A stretch of DNA of 35,652 bases from Alphaproteobacteria bacterium. GTDB lineage: Bacteria > Pseudomonadota > Alphaproteobacteria > Rhizobiales > Aestuariivirgaceae. Position numbers and translations under genes: made by a program. Each line of letters opens with the position of its first letter. The first letter of the stretch is position 1. Under the pieces are notes generated by a model. That model was not told where the DNA came from, searched no databases, and was given only the letters and a program-made list of their open reading frames with translations. The stretch covers positions 1 through 35,652 of the forward strand of contig JAHEFB010000047.1 in NCBI GenBank assembly GCA_024640405.1. The letters run 5' to 3'. This document shows positions 25,404 to 32,881 of the stretch, one piece after another.

Positions 25404-27449
25404 TCAACTGCGGCGTCTTCGGCGCCGTTCGCGGCCTTCGCCGCCATCGGCGCCAACCGGCGTGATTTCCTTGGTTTGCGGCAAATTCACAACGGATGCC
25501 AGATTGGGAAATGATGCCGTCTTGTGCGGTATCGCCATGGCTTCGATAAAATGCTGCTGGAATTTGGGTTCGACAGCTGTTTCGATTTTTTCGATGCGCC
25601 GGACCACCTCTTCGATTTCGTCGCGGCCTTCTGTATTCAGCAGGGCGATGCGGGCACCAGTGCCGGCGGCATTGCCGGCGGAGTGAACATGGGCGAGGTT
25701 ACAATCGGGTATCAGCCCAAGGATCATGGCGTATTTGACATCTATGTGACTGCCAAACGCTCCGGCCAATCGGATCGTGTCGACCTTCTCCAGCTCCAGC
25801 TTGTCCATCAGAAGCTGCACGCCTGCGTAAAGTGCCGCCTTTGCCAGCTGAATGGCGCGCACGTCATTCTGGGTGATGGATATAAGCGGCTCGCCATCAC
25901 GAATGACGTAGGCAAATGTACGTCCTTGTTGTATCACGCGAGGAGAAACGGCAGCCTTGGTGCCGTCAAAAAGGCCGTCCTGGTTGATGACACCGGACAG
26001 GTAGAGTTCCGCCACTGCCTCGATGATGGCCGATCCGCACACGCCGGAAACCCCGGTTGATGCGATTTCGTCCTCAAACCCTTCCGCATCGGACCATAAA
26101 TCGCAGCCAATAACCTTGAAGCGTGGTTCGAGAGTGTCGGGGTCAATACGCAAACGTTCTATTGCTCCGGGTGCCGCTCTCTGGCCGCATGATATCTGCG
26201 CACCTTCGAAAGCAGGTCCGGTCGGCGATGAACAAGCCAGCAGTCGATCCTTGTTGCCGAGTACGATTTCCGCATTGGTACCGACATCGACAACAAGCAT
26301 TATTCTGTCTGACAGATGTGGGCTTTCGGACAACACAACGCCGGCAGTATCCGCACCGACATGGCCAGCTATGCACGGCAGAACATATACATAGGCGCCG
26401 TTGTTGAGTTCAAGATCAAACTCACGGGCTGGGCGGGTGACAGGAAGTCCGGTGGCGAGCGCAAATGGCGCGCCGCCCAGTTCAACCGGGTCGATACCAA
26501 GCATCAGATGATGCATGACCGGATTGCCAACCAGAACAATCTCGAGAATATCGGACAAATCAACTTCTGCTTCCGCAGCGACCTGGCGGGCCAGCTCATT
26601 GAGCGCTTCGCGCACAACAGCCGTCATTTCCTTGTCTCCGCCGGGGTTCATCATTACATAGGAAACCCGGCTCATCAGGTCTTCACCAAACCGGATTTGC
26701 GGGTTCATCAGGCCAGCGGATGCCTTTATTTCACCGGTGGACAGATTGCACAAATGAGCTGCGATCGTCGTGGATCCGACGTCCACCGCCATACCATAGG
26801 CCCGATCGTGAAAACCGGGCCAGATCGCGGTGATCCGGGCGATCCTGCTTGCCATCCTGTTGTGGACAGCGACGGTTATTCGCCATTTGCCTTTGCGAAG
26901 TGCCGCCTGCAGTGCCTGCATGATCGCCAGGTCGCAGGTGACATTGTCGATACCCCACTGTGCTTTCAGGGCGTTGTAAACCCGCTCCATGTCTGACGAG
27001 GGATGATGCATGTCCGGCTCATCGACAACGATATAGTAAAGCTTGGTGACTGGATCCAGTTTGATGTCGCGCACCTCGGCGCGTTTGCGCACGACCTGCT
27101 TGTGAACCTGACTTTCCGGTGGAACATCCACCACACAGTCGCCCTGCATCAGCGTCTGGCAGGACAGTCTGCGATCTGCGCTCAGGCCGCGCTTGTCATT
27201 GTATCGGATTTCAACCTTGGTAACGGGCCCGAGATTTTCCGGCTTCGAGGTAATGCCATGTTTGGCGAAGTCACCGATTGACGGCGTGACCTGGCAGCGC
27301 CCGCAAATGGCACGGCCGCCACACACACTGTCTATATCAACGCCAAGTGCACGGGCAGCCTGCAGGACCGGTGTGCCGATGGGAAAGCGGCCGCGCTTGC
27401 CGGACGGCGTGAAAACTATAAGTGCGTCGCTGCGTCCGCCGTCTGCCAT
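25404..27449 (-). CDS. Reductive activator of corrinoid proteins ([2Fe-2S] + ASKHA ATPase, DUF4445)
   Basis: This 681-residue protein restores oxidised Co(II) corrinoid protein to Co(I) using ATP. A plant-type [2Fe-2S] domain is at residues 8-105 with C43, C49, C52 and C97; a linker follows to about 215; then the ASKHA ATPase with AVDVGSTTIAAHL, LVGNPVMHHLMLG, VDVGTNAEIVLGN and AGAFGSHID. This is the RACE type of acetogens and alphaproteobacteria, not the [4Fe-4S] RamA of methanogens. The C-terminus ends in an Arg run (GRERRRRRRS). It starts 24 bp after the methyl-THF methyltransferase gene, one operon. It is the only recognised activator in the window and should serve the corrinoid protein at 2469-3167. 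Confidence 0.94.
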   Translation of the reverse strand: MADGGRSDALIVFTPSGKRGRFPIGTPVLQAARALGVDIDSVCGGRAICGRCQVTPSIGDFAKHGITSKPENLGPVTKVEIRYNDKRGLSADRRLSCQTLMQGDCVVDVPPESQVHKQVVRKRAEVRDIKLDPVTKLYYIVVDEPDMHHPSSDMERVYNALKAQWGIDNVTCDLAIMQALQAALRKGKWRITVAVHNRMASRIARITAIWPGFHDRAYGMAVDVGSTTIAAHLCNLSTGEIKASAGLMNPQIRFGEDLMSRVSYVMMNPGGDKEMTAVVREALNELARQVAAEAEVDLSDILEIVLVGNPVMHHLMLGIDPVELGGAPFALATGLPVTRPAREFDLELNNGAYVYVLPCIAGHVGADTAGVVLSESPHLSDRIMLVVDVGTNAEIVLGNKDRLLACSSPTGPAFEGAQISCGQRAAPGAIERLRIDPDTLEPRFKVIGCDLWSDAEGFEDEIASTGVSGVCGSAIIEAVAELYLSGVINQDGLFDGTKAAVSPRVIQQGRTFAYVIRDGEPLISITQNDVRAIQLAKAALYAGVQLLMDKLELEKVDTIRLAGAFGSHIDVKYAMILGLIPDCNLAHVHSAGNAAGTGARIALLNTEGRDEIEEVVRRIEKIETAVEPKFQQHFIEAMAIPHKTASFPNLASVVNLPQTKEITPVGADGGEGRERRRRRRS

Positions 27450-27473
27450 TCCGGCCCCCGTTTCCCGTTACTG

Positions 27474-28535
27474 TTACGCTCTGCGCCGTCTGCGCCCTTC
27501 GCGATCACCGCGTGCGCCTTGCGGTGCGTTGGCACTGGCCGGTAGCTTGTTGAACTTGATCCAGTTACCACCCGAAGCGTCATTGTCCATCAGAAAATCG
27601 GCTGCCTTGATGGCTTCTATTTCCTTTGACGGGGTAGATCTTGTAGAACCAAGGCCGATCAGTGGTACCAGTGCATCCATATCAATGTCATCCGGTATCA
27701 CGATTCCCATTGCGGTGAGAGCCGCAACCCGTTCGGCAATCATCGTCGCTGTCGCCGCTGCCTGTACGGGGTTCATGATGGCAGAGGTCATTCCGGCTGC
27801 AGCGGCCATCGGCAGGAAAGCATTGTTGATGCCATGCCGGTTTGGAAGACCAAAAGAGATGTTGGATGCACCGCAAGTTGTGTTGACGCCAAGTTCCTCG
27901 CGAAGCCGGCGAACCAGAGCAAATACCTGAAGACCGGCCGTACCCATGGCTCCCACCGGCATCACCAGCGGATCGACGACGATGTCGTGCGCCGGGATGC
28001 CAAAGTCGGCAGCCCGCTCGACAATCTTCTTGGCGACTTCAAAACGGACGTCCGGGTCTTCTGAAATGCCGGTGTCATCATTGGAAATGGCCACCACCGG
28101 CACATCGTACTTCTTGACCAGCGGCAGGATGGCTTCGAGGCGCTCTTCCTCTCCGGTGACCGAATTCAACAGCGGGCGTCCCTGGCAGGTTTCAAGACCG
28201 GCAGTCAATGCAGCCGGTACACTTGAATCGATGCACAGCGGGACATCGACGAGACCTTGGACAAGTTCAATCATCTTCCGCATCAGGGGCGGTTCGGTCT
28301 CGTTCGGATTGGGGTTTGAATTGTAGACCACACCTGCGTTTACATCGAGCACGGTGGCCCCGCATGCGACCTGTGCCAGCGCATCCCTCTCAACCGTTGT
28401 GAAATCGCCGGCTTCCAGTTCTGCGGCCAGCTTTTTGCGGCCTGTCGGATTGATGCGTTCTCCGATGACGCAAAAAGGCTTGTCAAAACCTATAATGACT
28501 TCCTTGGTGGCAGATGCGATGAGGGTGCGGGTCAT
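27474..28535 (-). CDS. Methyltetrahydrofolate:corrinoid methyltransferase (pterin-binding barrel)
   Basis: It is a 353-residue DHPS-like barrel enzyme that moves methyl groups between corrinoid protein and THF. Key stretches are CVIGERINPTGRKKL, TVLDVNAGV, LCIDSSVPAAL, LLNSVTGEEER, VAISNDDTG and TTCGASNISFGLPNRHG, all typical of AcsE/MtvA/MtgA-type enzymes. The barrel normally ends near residue 290; here a ~60-residue tail follows, ending in GDREGRRRRRA. AAAGGA precedes the ATG. The start lies only 15 bp from structured repeat copy 2. With the adjacent activator and the distant corrinoid protein it completes the methyl-transfer core. Confidence 0.95.
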   Translation of the reverse strand: MTRTLIASATKEVIIGFDKPFCVIGERINPTGRKKLAAELEAGDFTTVERDALAQVACGATVLDVNAGVVYNSNPNPNETEPPLMRKMIELVQGLVDVPLCIDSSVPAALTAGLETCQGRPLLNSVTGEEERLEAILPLVKKYDVPVVAISNDDTGISEDPDVRFEVAKKIVERAADFGIPAHDIVVDPLVMPVGAMGTAGLQVFALVRRLREELGVNTTCGASNISFGLPNRHGINNAFLPMAAAAGMTSAIMNPVQAAATATMIAERVAALTAMGIVIPDDIDMDALVPLIGLGSTRSTPSKEIEAIKAADFLMDNDASGGNWIKFNKLPASANAPQGARGDREGRRRRRA

Positions 28536-28550
28536 TTGCGAGGCGTCCTT

Positions 28551-28852
28551 TTAGAGCGAGATGAGGTTAAATTGGATCATTTGACCGTGGCGATTTTGGT
28601 CACTGGATAGGCGGGTTGCGCGCGGTGGTGTTGTCCCACCACAAGCGCAAGACAACGATGCCAGTGGGCAAAATCGCCGGCCCTTTCAGTAGTTCTATCA
28701 TCATCTTGTTTCCCATCGGGGTGGGGAAAATCGGACCATCGGCGTCGTTGCGTCACTTGCCCGATGCACCACATCGCGCCGCGCGCCGCGCCTAGCCGAG
28801 TGGACCTATTTTCCGCCATCAAATGATTCAATTTAACCTCATATCGCTCTAG
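28551..28852. repeat. Structured inverted-repeat element, copy 2 (302 bp)
   Basis: It is the same family as 18151-18418. Terminal 34-bp arms are 28551-28584 and 28819-28852, 31 of 34 matched. A nested 18-bp pair is 28589-28606 with 28661-28678 (16 of 18), and an apical GTGGTG/CACCAC hairpin is at 28625-28642. The 44-bp right core is at about 28736-28779. Compared with copy 1 the arms differ in sequence but pair just as well. It lies inside the metF-to-methyltransferase gene run, so it should be transcribed. No coding content recognised. Confidence 0.85.
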
Positions 28853-28902
28853 AGCGCGGAATTGTTTTGCAAAAGCAGAAGTTCGGGCAGTGGGTCTTCA
28901 GA

Positions 28903-29199
28903 TCAGGCTGTGCCGCCGGAGTCAATAAGCGCCTTGATGCGCTGGCGGTCATAATCGGTTTCCAGTTGTTCAACCGTCCTGTCAACAGCCGCCTGCAGAT
29001 CGTCTTCACATTCAACTGGGTCAGATTTGCGCCACTGGTCCAGATAATCATCTGACTCATCGGCGCCTGACCGCATGGCGGCCATATCAATGGCTTCCTG
29101 AAAACGCTCGGACAGCATCCTTTTTTCGGCCTTGCGGCCAGCCTTGACGGTCACCTGTGAAGGAATATCGCGCCAGTAGGTGATGATTATTTGCGGCAT
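28903..29199 (-). CDS. Small 'virulence factor' family protein (PF13769-like)
   Basis: This is a 98-residue acidic protein of the family annotated 'virulence factor' in alphaproteobacteria: IIITYWRDIPSQVTVKAGRK at the start, SERFQEAIDMAAMRSGADESDDYLDQWR in the middle, and EYD-like TDYDRQRIKALI near the end. The name is historical and no biochemical role is known. From memory, such genes recur next to metF and corrinoid methyltransferase genes in rhodobacters and rhizobia. Here it sits 115 bp after metF and before repeat copy 2 on the same strand. It may be a small partner of the methyl-transfer system; that is inference. No clear Shine-Dalgarno. Confidence 0.75.
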   Translation of the reverse strand: MPQIIITYWRDIPSQVTVKAGRKAEKRMLSERFQEAIDMAAMRSGADESDDYLDQWRKSDPVECEDDLQAAVDRTVEQLETDYDRQRIKALIDSGGTA

Positions 29200-29314
29200 G
29201 ATTGATGTCAGACTTTCAGGTCAGGATCATTCGATAATTCAGATATAGGCGCGGGTGCACCATTGCACTGCAGATTTTGCGACCTGCACATGTGCAAAAC
29301 CGACTGCGACGGGG

Positions 29315-30223
29315 CTACATTGCACTGGCAATCCGGGCGGGCTGGGTCAAACCGGCAAGTTTGCAGGTTTGGTCGACCAGGTCCGGGCGGTTCATTGTGT
29401 AGATATGCACGTGATCGACGCCCTGCGCCGATAGTTGCATTATCTGTTGCGCTGCCAGTTCGCATGCACGCGCCTTGTGTTGGCTGGAATGTGGGGTCAG
29501 ACCATCAAAAGCGGTATGAAAATGGTCCGGAATGCGCGCCTGGCATTTGGCCGCGAAACTTGCCACTTTGGCGAAATCATGAATGAGCAGGATACCGGGA
29601 ATAATGGGCTGGTGGATGCCTCTGGCCCGAACCTGCTCCATGAAATAAAAATAGTCACGATTGTCGAAGAAGAATTGCGTGATGGCCGCTCTGGCTCCGG
29701 TTGCCAGTTTGTCTTTCAGGTTGCCAATGCACGAATGCAGTGAACCGGACGCCGGGTGGGATTCGGGGTATGCGGCAACATAGGTGTCCAGGCCACCGCG
29801 TGCGATCAGTGCACGGGCCAGGTCGGCGCCGTTTTCATATCCTTCAGGGTGGGGTTGGTAGGGTCCGGTAATGCCCGGCATATCGCCACGCAGGGCGAGA
29901 ATGCCCTTTACGCCCTGCGCGGCATATCTCTCGATTACAATGTCGGTTTGCACCCTTGACTGGCCTGCACAGGTCAGATGCCCGACCACGTCAAGCCCAT
30001 CAACACCCAGCAACTGCCCAACAGTGCCGAATGACGCCTGGTGACTGCTGCCTCCTGCACCATAGGTAACCGATGCAAACAGCGGATCGTACTTGCGCAT
30101 GACCTGGGCAAGCTCCGCCATGCCGTCACTTTGCATGGTGGAACGGGCCGGAAATACTTCAAACGATACGCGCGGGCTGCCGCCTGGCGAGAAACTGCCG
30201 GATAAAGGAGAAACAATCGACAT
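29315..30223 (-). CDS. metF: 5,10-methylenetetrahydrofolate reductase
   Basis: The enzyme interconverts methylene-THF and methyl-THF with FAD. The 302-residue barrel has SFEVFPAR (general-acid Glu22), FASVTYGAGGSS, VVGHLTCAG, ILALRGDMPG, and the pterin/FAD region AAITQFFFDNRDYF. In this neighbourhood it could run in the oxidative direction to burn methyl groups delivered by the corrinoid route, or supply methionine synthase. The ATG lies inside the right arm of a long perfect inverted repeat, so its translation or transcription is probably controlled there. It is the first gene of the leftward block ending at the GbdR-type regulator. Confidence 0.94.
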   Translation of the reverse strand: MSIVSPLSGSFSPGGSPRVSFEVFPARSTMQSDGMAELAQVMRKYDPLFASVTYGAGGSSHQASFGTVGQLLGVDGLDVVGHLTCAGQSRVQTDIVIERYAAQGVKGILALRGDMPGITGPYQPHPEGYENGADLARALIARGGLDTYVAAYPESHPASGSLHSCIGNLKDKLATGARAAITQFFFDNRDYFYFMEQVRARGIHQPIIPGILLIHDFAKVASFAAKCQARIPDHFHTAFDGLTPHSSQHKARACELAAQQIMQLSAQGVDHVHIYTMNRPDLVDQTCKLAGLTQPARIASAM

Positions 30224-30275
30224 TCACATCTATTTCAATATAAAGATATCTTTATATATTGAAATAGATGTGAAT
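30222..30275. promoter_or_regulatory. 54-bp palindromic region covering the metF start codon
   Basis: Perfect 19-bp arms (30222-30240 and 30257-30275) enclose a 16-bp centre that contains the 14-bp palindrome TAAAGATATCTTTA (30241-30254). The metF ATG is at 30223-30221, at the edge of the arm, and no normal Shine-Dalgarno precedes it. The inner palindrome has the form of a dimeric operator; methionine-cycle genes of alphaproteobacteria are often under ArsR-type SahR/SamR control, so that is one candidate. As RNA it would form a very stable hairpin. Confidence 0.65.
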
Positions 30276-30411
30276 GGTCAAGTGTCTATCTGCGGAACAA
30301 ATTCGGTTTACAGGGCGACATGGGCTCACTTGAACCCATGATGTTGCTCAGGAACCTAGAAAGCGGTCAGGTCCATGACTTTTGGTTGATCCGACCAAAA
30401 ATCATCCTGAT

Positions 30412-30822
30412 CTAGCGCATCACCAGCACGGGACATTGCGCGTGGCGTACAACACGACCGGCGGTGGAGCCCAGGAAGTAATCTGCCATGCCGGGTTTGT
30501 GGGAGCCTATTATCACAAGATCAACACCATGTTGGGTTGCGGCTTCAAGAATCGCCGATCCTGCCGAACCGTGGCGAAGATCGGCAGGGCCGGACACGCC
30601 GTTGTCCTTTGCAAGTTTCTCAAGCTCGGCCTTGGCCCATTTGTGGGTCTTGTCCAGGATTTCGCCGGATATTTCAACAGCTGCGTATGCTGGTATGTCG
30701 TGAACCACATGGGTAAGAACGATCTCGGCGGAATCGCCTCCGATTTCCTTCGCCAACTTGATCATCTGTGCCCCGAGTTCATTGTGGGTCAGATCAACCG
30801 GAACGAGTATCTTTTTGAACAT
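30412..30822 (-). CDS. Universal stress protein, UspF-like
   Basis: The 136-residue protein starts MFKKILVPVDLTHNELG and ends with IIGSHKPGMADYFLGSTAGRVVRHAQCPVLVMR, close to E. coli UspF in this last stretch. The glycine motif for ATP binding is imperfect (Lys at the second Gly), as in the UspF/UspG group. Role is general stress or energy limitation; a direct substrate is unknown. It is divergent from mttB4, and an FNR/FixK-like box lies about 80 bp upstream, suggesting oxygen control. Confidence 0.9.
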   Translation of the reverse strand: MFKKILVPVDLTHNELGAQMIKLAKEIGGDSAEIVLTHVVHDIPAYAAVEISGEILDKTHKWAKAELEKLAKDNGVSGPADLRHGSAGSAILEAATQHGVDLVIIGSHKPGMADYFLGSTAGRVVRHAQCPVLVMR

Positions 30823-30898
30823 GGCAAATGCCCTCCTGTTTGCAGCCGAAACGGCAGTTCGTTTAAGTTATCAATGGCACAACTGCCCCTGATGCAAT

Positions 30899-30912
30899 TT
30901 GATCCAGATCAT
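30899..30912 (-). promoter_or_regulatory. FNR/FixK-like box upstream of the Usp gene
   Basis: TTGATCCAGATCAT matches TTGAT-N4-ATCAA at nine of ten positions. It lies 77 bp before the Usp ATG, so it could sit near -40 of a promoter whose -10 is around 30867-30872 (GATAAC on the minus strand). FNR/FixK control of Usp genes is common in alphaproteobacteria. Confidence 0.5.
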
Positions 30913-30918
30913 CCGGAG

Positions 30919-30944
30919 TTAACTAGCGATGGTCGCTAATTGAA
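30919..30944. promoter_or_regulatory. Candidate operator upstream of mttB4
   Basis: The inverted repeat TAGCGA-TGG-TCGCTA (30924-30938) has perfect 6-bp arms, flanked by partly symmetric TTAAC and ATTGAA. It lies 92 bp before the mttB4 ATG in the divergent Usp/mttB4 region. It fits a dimeric regulator site; which one is not known. Confidence 0.4.
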
Positions 30945-31030
30945 CAAATCTGGACGCATCATCCGAAGAAGCCCGCTGGTATTGAGCCTAACAACATGGT
31001 TAGCTTTACTCAACAAGTGGAAAGTCCGTC

Positions 31031-32602
31031 ATGGCTGCTGAATCCGAAGCAACTTCTGAAGCATCATCTTCACGCCGTAACCGCAGAGGTGGTGGTGGCG
31101 CCGAGGGTCGCCGTGCTGCGCGACTGGGCGGCGGTATACAGGCATTTAGCTACATCAAGCGTCAAATCCCGCTGTATGAGGTCTTGGGTGAAGAAGGCCT
31201 GTCTATGATCGAAGCCAACTGCGAGACCATATTGCAGGAAATTGGTATCGATTTTCGTGACGACACTGAAGCACTGGACATGTGGAAGGCTGCAGGCGCA
31301 GATGTAAAGGGAGAACGGGTCCGGTTTCCCAAAGGGCTGGTAAGGTCACTGACCAAAACTGCACCATCCCAGTTTACCCAGCATGCGCGTAACCCGGCGA
31401 GAAGTGTGGAAATCGGTGGCAACAACACGGTTTTCGCACCGGTGTACGGTCCGCCGTTCGTACATGATCTGAATGGTGGGCGCCGCTATGCGACCATCGG
31501 GGATTTTCAGAACTTTGTGAAGCTGGCCTACACGGCGCCCGCCATGCATCATTCCGGCGGCACGGTTTGCGAACCGGTGGATATTCCGGTCGCAAAACGG
31601 CATCTGGATATGGTGTACAGTCATATTCGCTACTCCGACAAACCGTTCATGGGTTCGGTGACTGCCCCGGAAAGGGCTGAGGACAGTGTCGCAATGGCAA
31701 AAATGGTCTTTGGCGACGACTTTGTTGATAACAATTGTGTACTGATCAACCTGATCAACGCGAATTCGCCGATGGTTTTTGACGACACCATGGTGGGCGC
31801 GCTCAAGGTTTACGCCCGGGCCGGGCAGGCAACTGTCGTATCGCCGTTCATCCTGGCAGGTGCAATGTCGCCGGTTACCGTGATTGGGACGCTGACACAA
31901 ATCTTGGCAGAAGCTTCTGTGGGAATTGCATTTTCGCAACTTTGCCGCCCCGGTGCACCGGTGGTATTTGGCACATTTGCCTCTTCCATGTCGATGCAGT
32001 CCGGCGCGCCGACGTTTGGAACGCCGGAGCCGGCGCATGTGCTGTTTGGTGCAGCGCAACTGGCCCGCAGAATGGGGGTGCCGTTCCGTTCCGGTGGTTC
32101 TCTGTGCGCATCGAAACTCCCCGACGCCCAGGCGGCCCATGAAAGTTCCAATACTGTTTTCCCCGGCGTTCTGGCGGGAGTGAATTTCATGCTTCACGCA
32201 GCAGGCTGGCTGGAGGGTGGTCTGGTATCCAGTTATGAAAAGTTCATAATCGATTGCGATCAATTGTCCATGATGCAGCGGTTTGCCGGTGGCGTGGACC
32301 TTAGTGAAAACGGCCAGGCTATGGACGCAATAGCAGAAGTCGGTCCGGGCAGTCATTATTTGGGTTGCAATCACACTCAGCGCAATTTTGAGGATGCTTT
32401 CTGGCGCTCCCGCGTTGCAGACAACAATTCATTTGAGCAATGGCTGGCAGATGGCTCACTGGATGCAGCCCAGCGTGCAAATGCGATCTGGACCAGGCAG
32501 CTCAAGGACTATGTCGCACCTGATCTTGACCAGGCTGTTGATGAGCAACTGGTTGCGTTCGTGGAACAACGCAAGGCGGTCCTGCCGGACACCGTTTCCT
32601 GA
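31031..32602 (+). CDS. MttB-family (non-pyrrolysine) amine:corrinoid methyltransferase, paralogue 4
   Basis: The protein has 523 residues. It opens with a striking Ser/Arg/Gly-rich tail (SSSRRNRRGGGGAEGRRAAR), then the family core: LYEVLGEEGLSMIE, TQHARNPARSVEIGG, SPFILAGAMSPVTVIGTLTQ, HAAGWLEGGLVSSYEKFIID and AEVGPGSHYLGCNHTQRNFEDAFW. No in-frame UAG. It is monocistronic, 208 bp from the divergent Usp gene. After the stop comes a hairpin-containing gap and the family-5 binding protein. It is closest by eye to paralogues 2 and 3 and far from 1. Substrate unknown. Confidence 0.94.
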   Translation: MAAESEATSEASSSRRNRRGGGGAEGRRAARLGGGIQAFSYIKRQIPLYEVLGEEGLSMIEANCETILQEIGIDFRDDTEALDMWKAAGADVKGERVRFPKGLVRSLTKTAPSQFTQHARNPARSVEIGGNNTVFAPVYGPPFVHDLNGGRRYATIGDFQNFVKLAYTAPAMHHSGGTVCEPVDIPVAKRHLDMVYSHIRYSDKPFMGSVTAPERAEDSVAMAKMVFGDDFVDNNCVLINLINANSPMVFDDTMVGALKVYARAGQATVVSPFILAGAMSPVTVIGTLTQILAEASVGIAFSQLCRPGAPVVFGTFASSMSMQSGAPTFGTPEPAHVLFGAAQLARRMGVPFRSGGSLCASKLPDAQAAHESSNTVFPGVLAGVNFMLHAAGWLEGGLVSSYEKFIIDCDQLSMMQRFAGGVDLSENGQAMDAIAEVGPGSHYLGCNHTQRNFEDAFWRSRVADNNSFEQWLADGSLDAAQRANAIWTRQLKDYVAPDLDQAVDEQLVAFVEQRKAVLPDTVS

Positions 32603-32881
32603 CGGTCTGACATTACATTTTGCTGCTTAATTCCGTTGGAATCCGCCAAAGCGTTCATTGGTGTCTTTAATTGACATGTAAGTGTCGCTTATGGGTGGTG
32701 CGACACCTTGTGCCAAGCTGCCATGATTTGCCCTGGAAACTTCTGCCGTAGGGCGGCAGTCAATTCCGGTTTGCGGTCTTGCGCCGGGACACCCGGGTGA
32801 TAGGCTGTGGAATAGTGTAGCGTGATGCCGCTGGATGTGCATCCGCTTACCTTGTGTAACTTCGGGAGGAGAAACCCAATA
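32603..32881 (+). other. Intergenic region with two hairpins before the family-5 binding-protein gene
   Basis: This 279-bp gap holds no gene I can support. GTGTCGC/GCGACAC (32682-32688 with 32700-32706, 11-nt loop) and CTGCCG-TAGGG-CGGCAG (32743-32759) are perfect inverted repeats. Neither has a T-run, so they are not typical terminators; they could be operators or leader structures. A TTGACA at 32671-32676 has no good -10 partner. Confidence 0.35.

Noticed and set aside
29285..29296. Palindrome TGCACATGTGCA between metF and the virulence-factor-family gene
   Set aside because: Only 12 bp, no T-run for a terminator and no second copy noticed; could be chance.
31346..32374. 342-residue open frame antisense to mttB4
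   Set aside because: Cys/His/Arg-rich composition without motifs, wholly inside mttB4; a shadow of the GC-rich coding frame.
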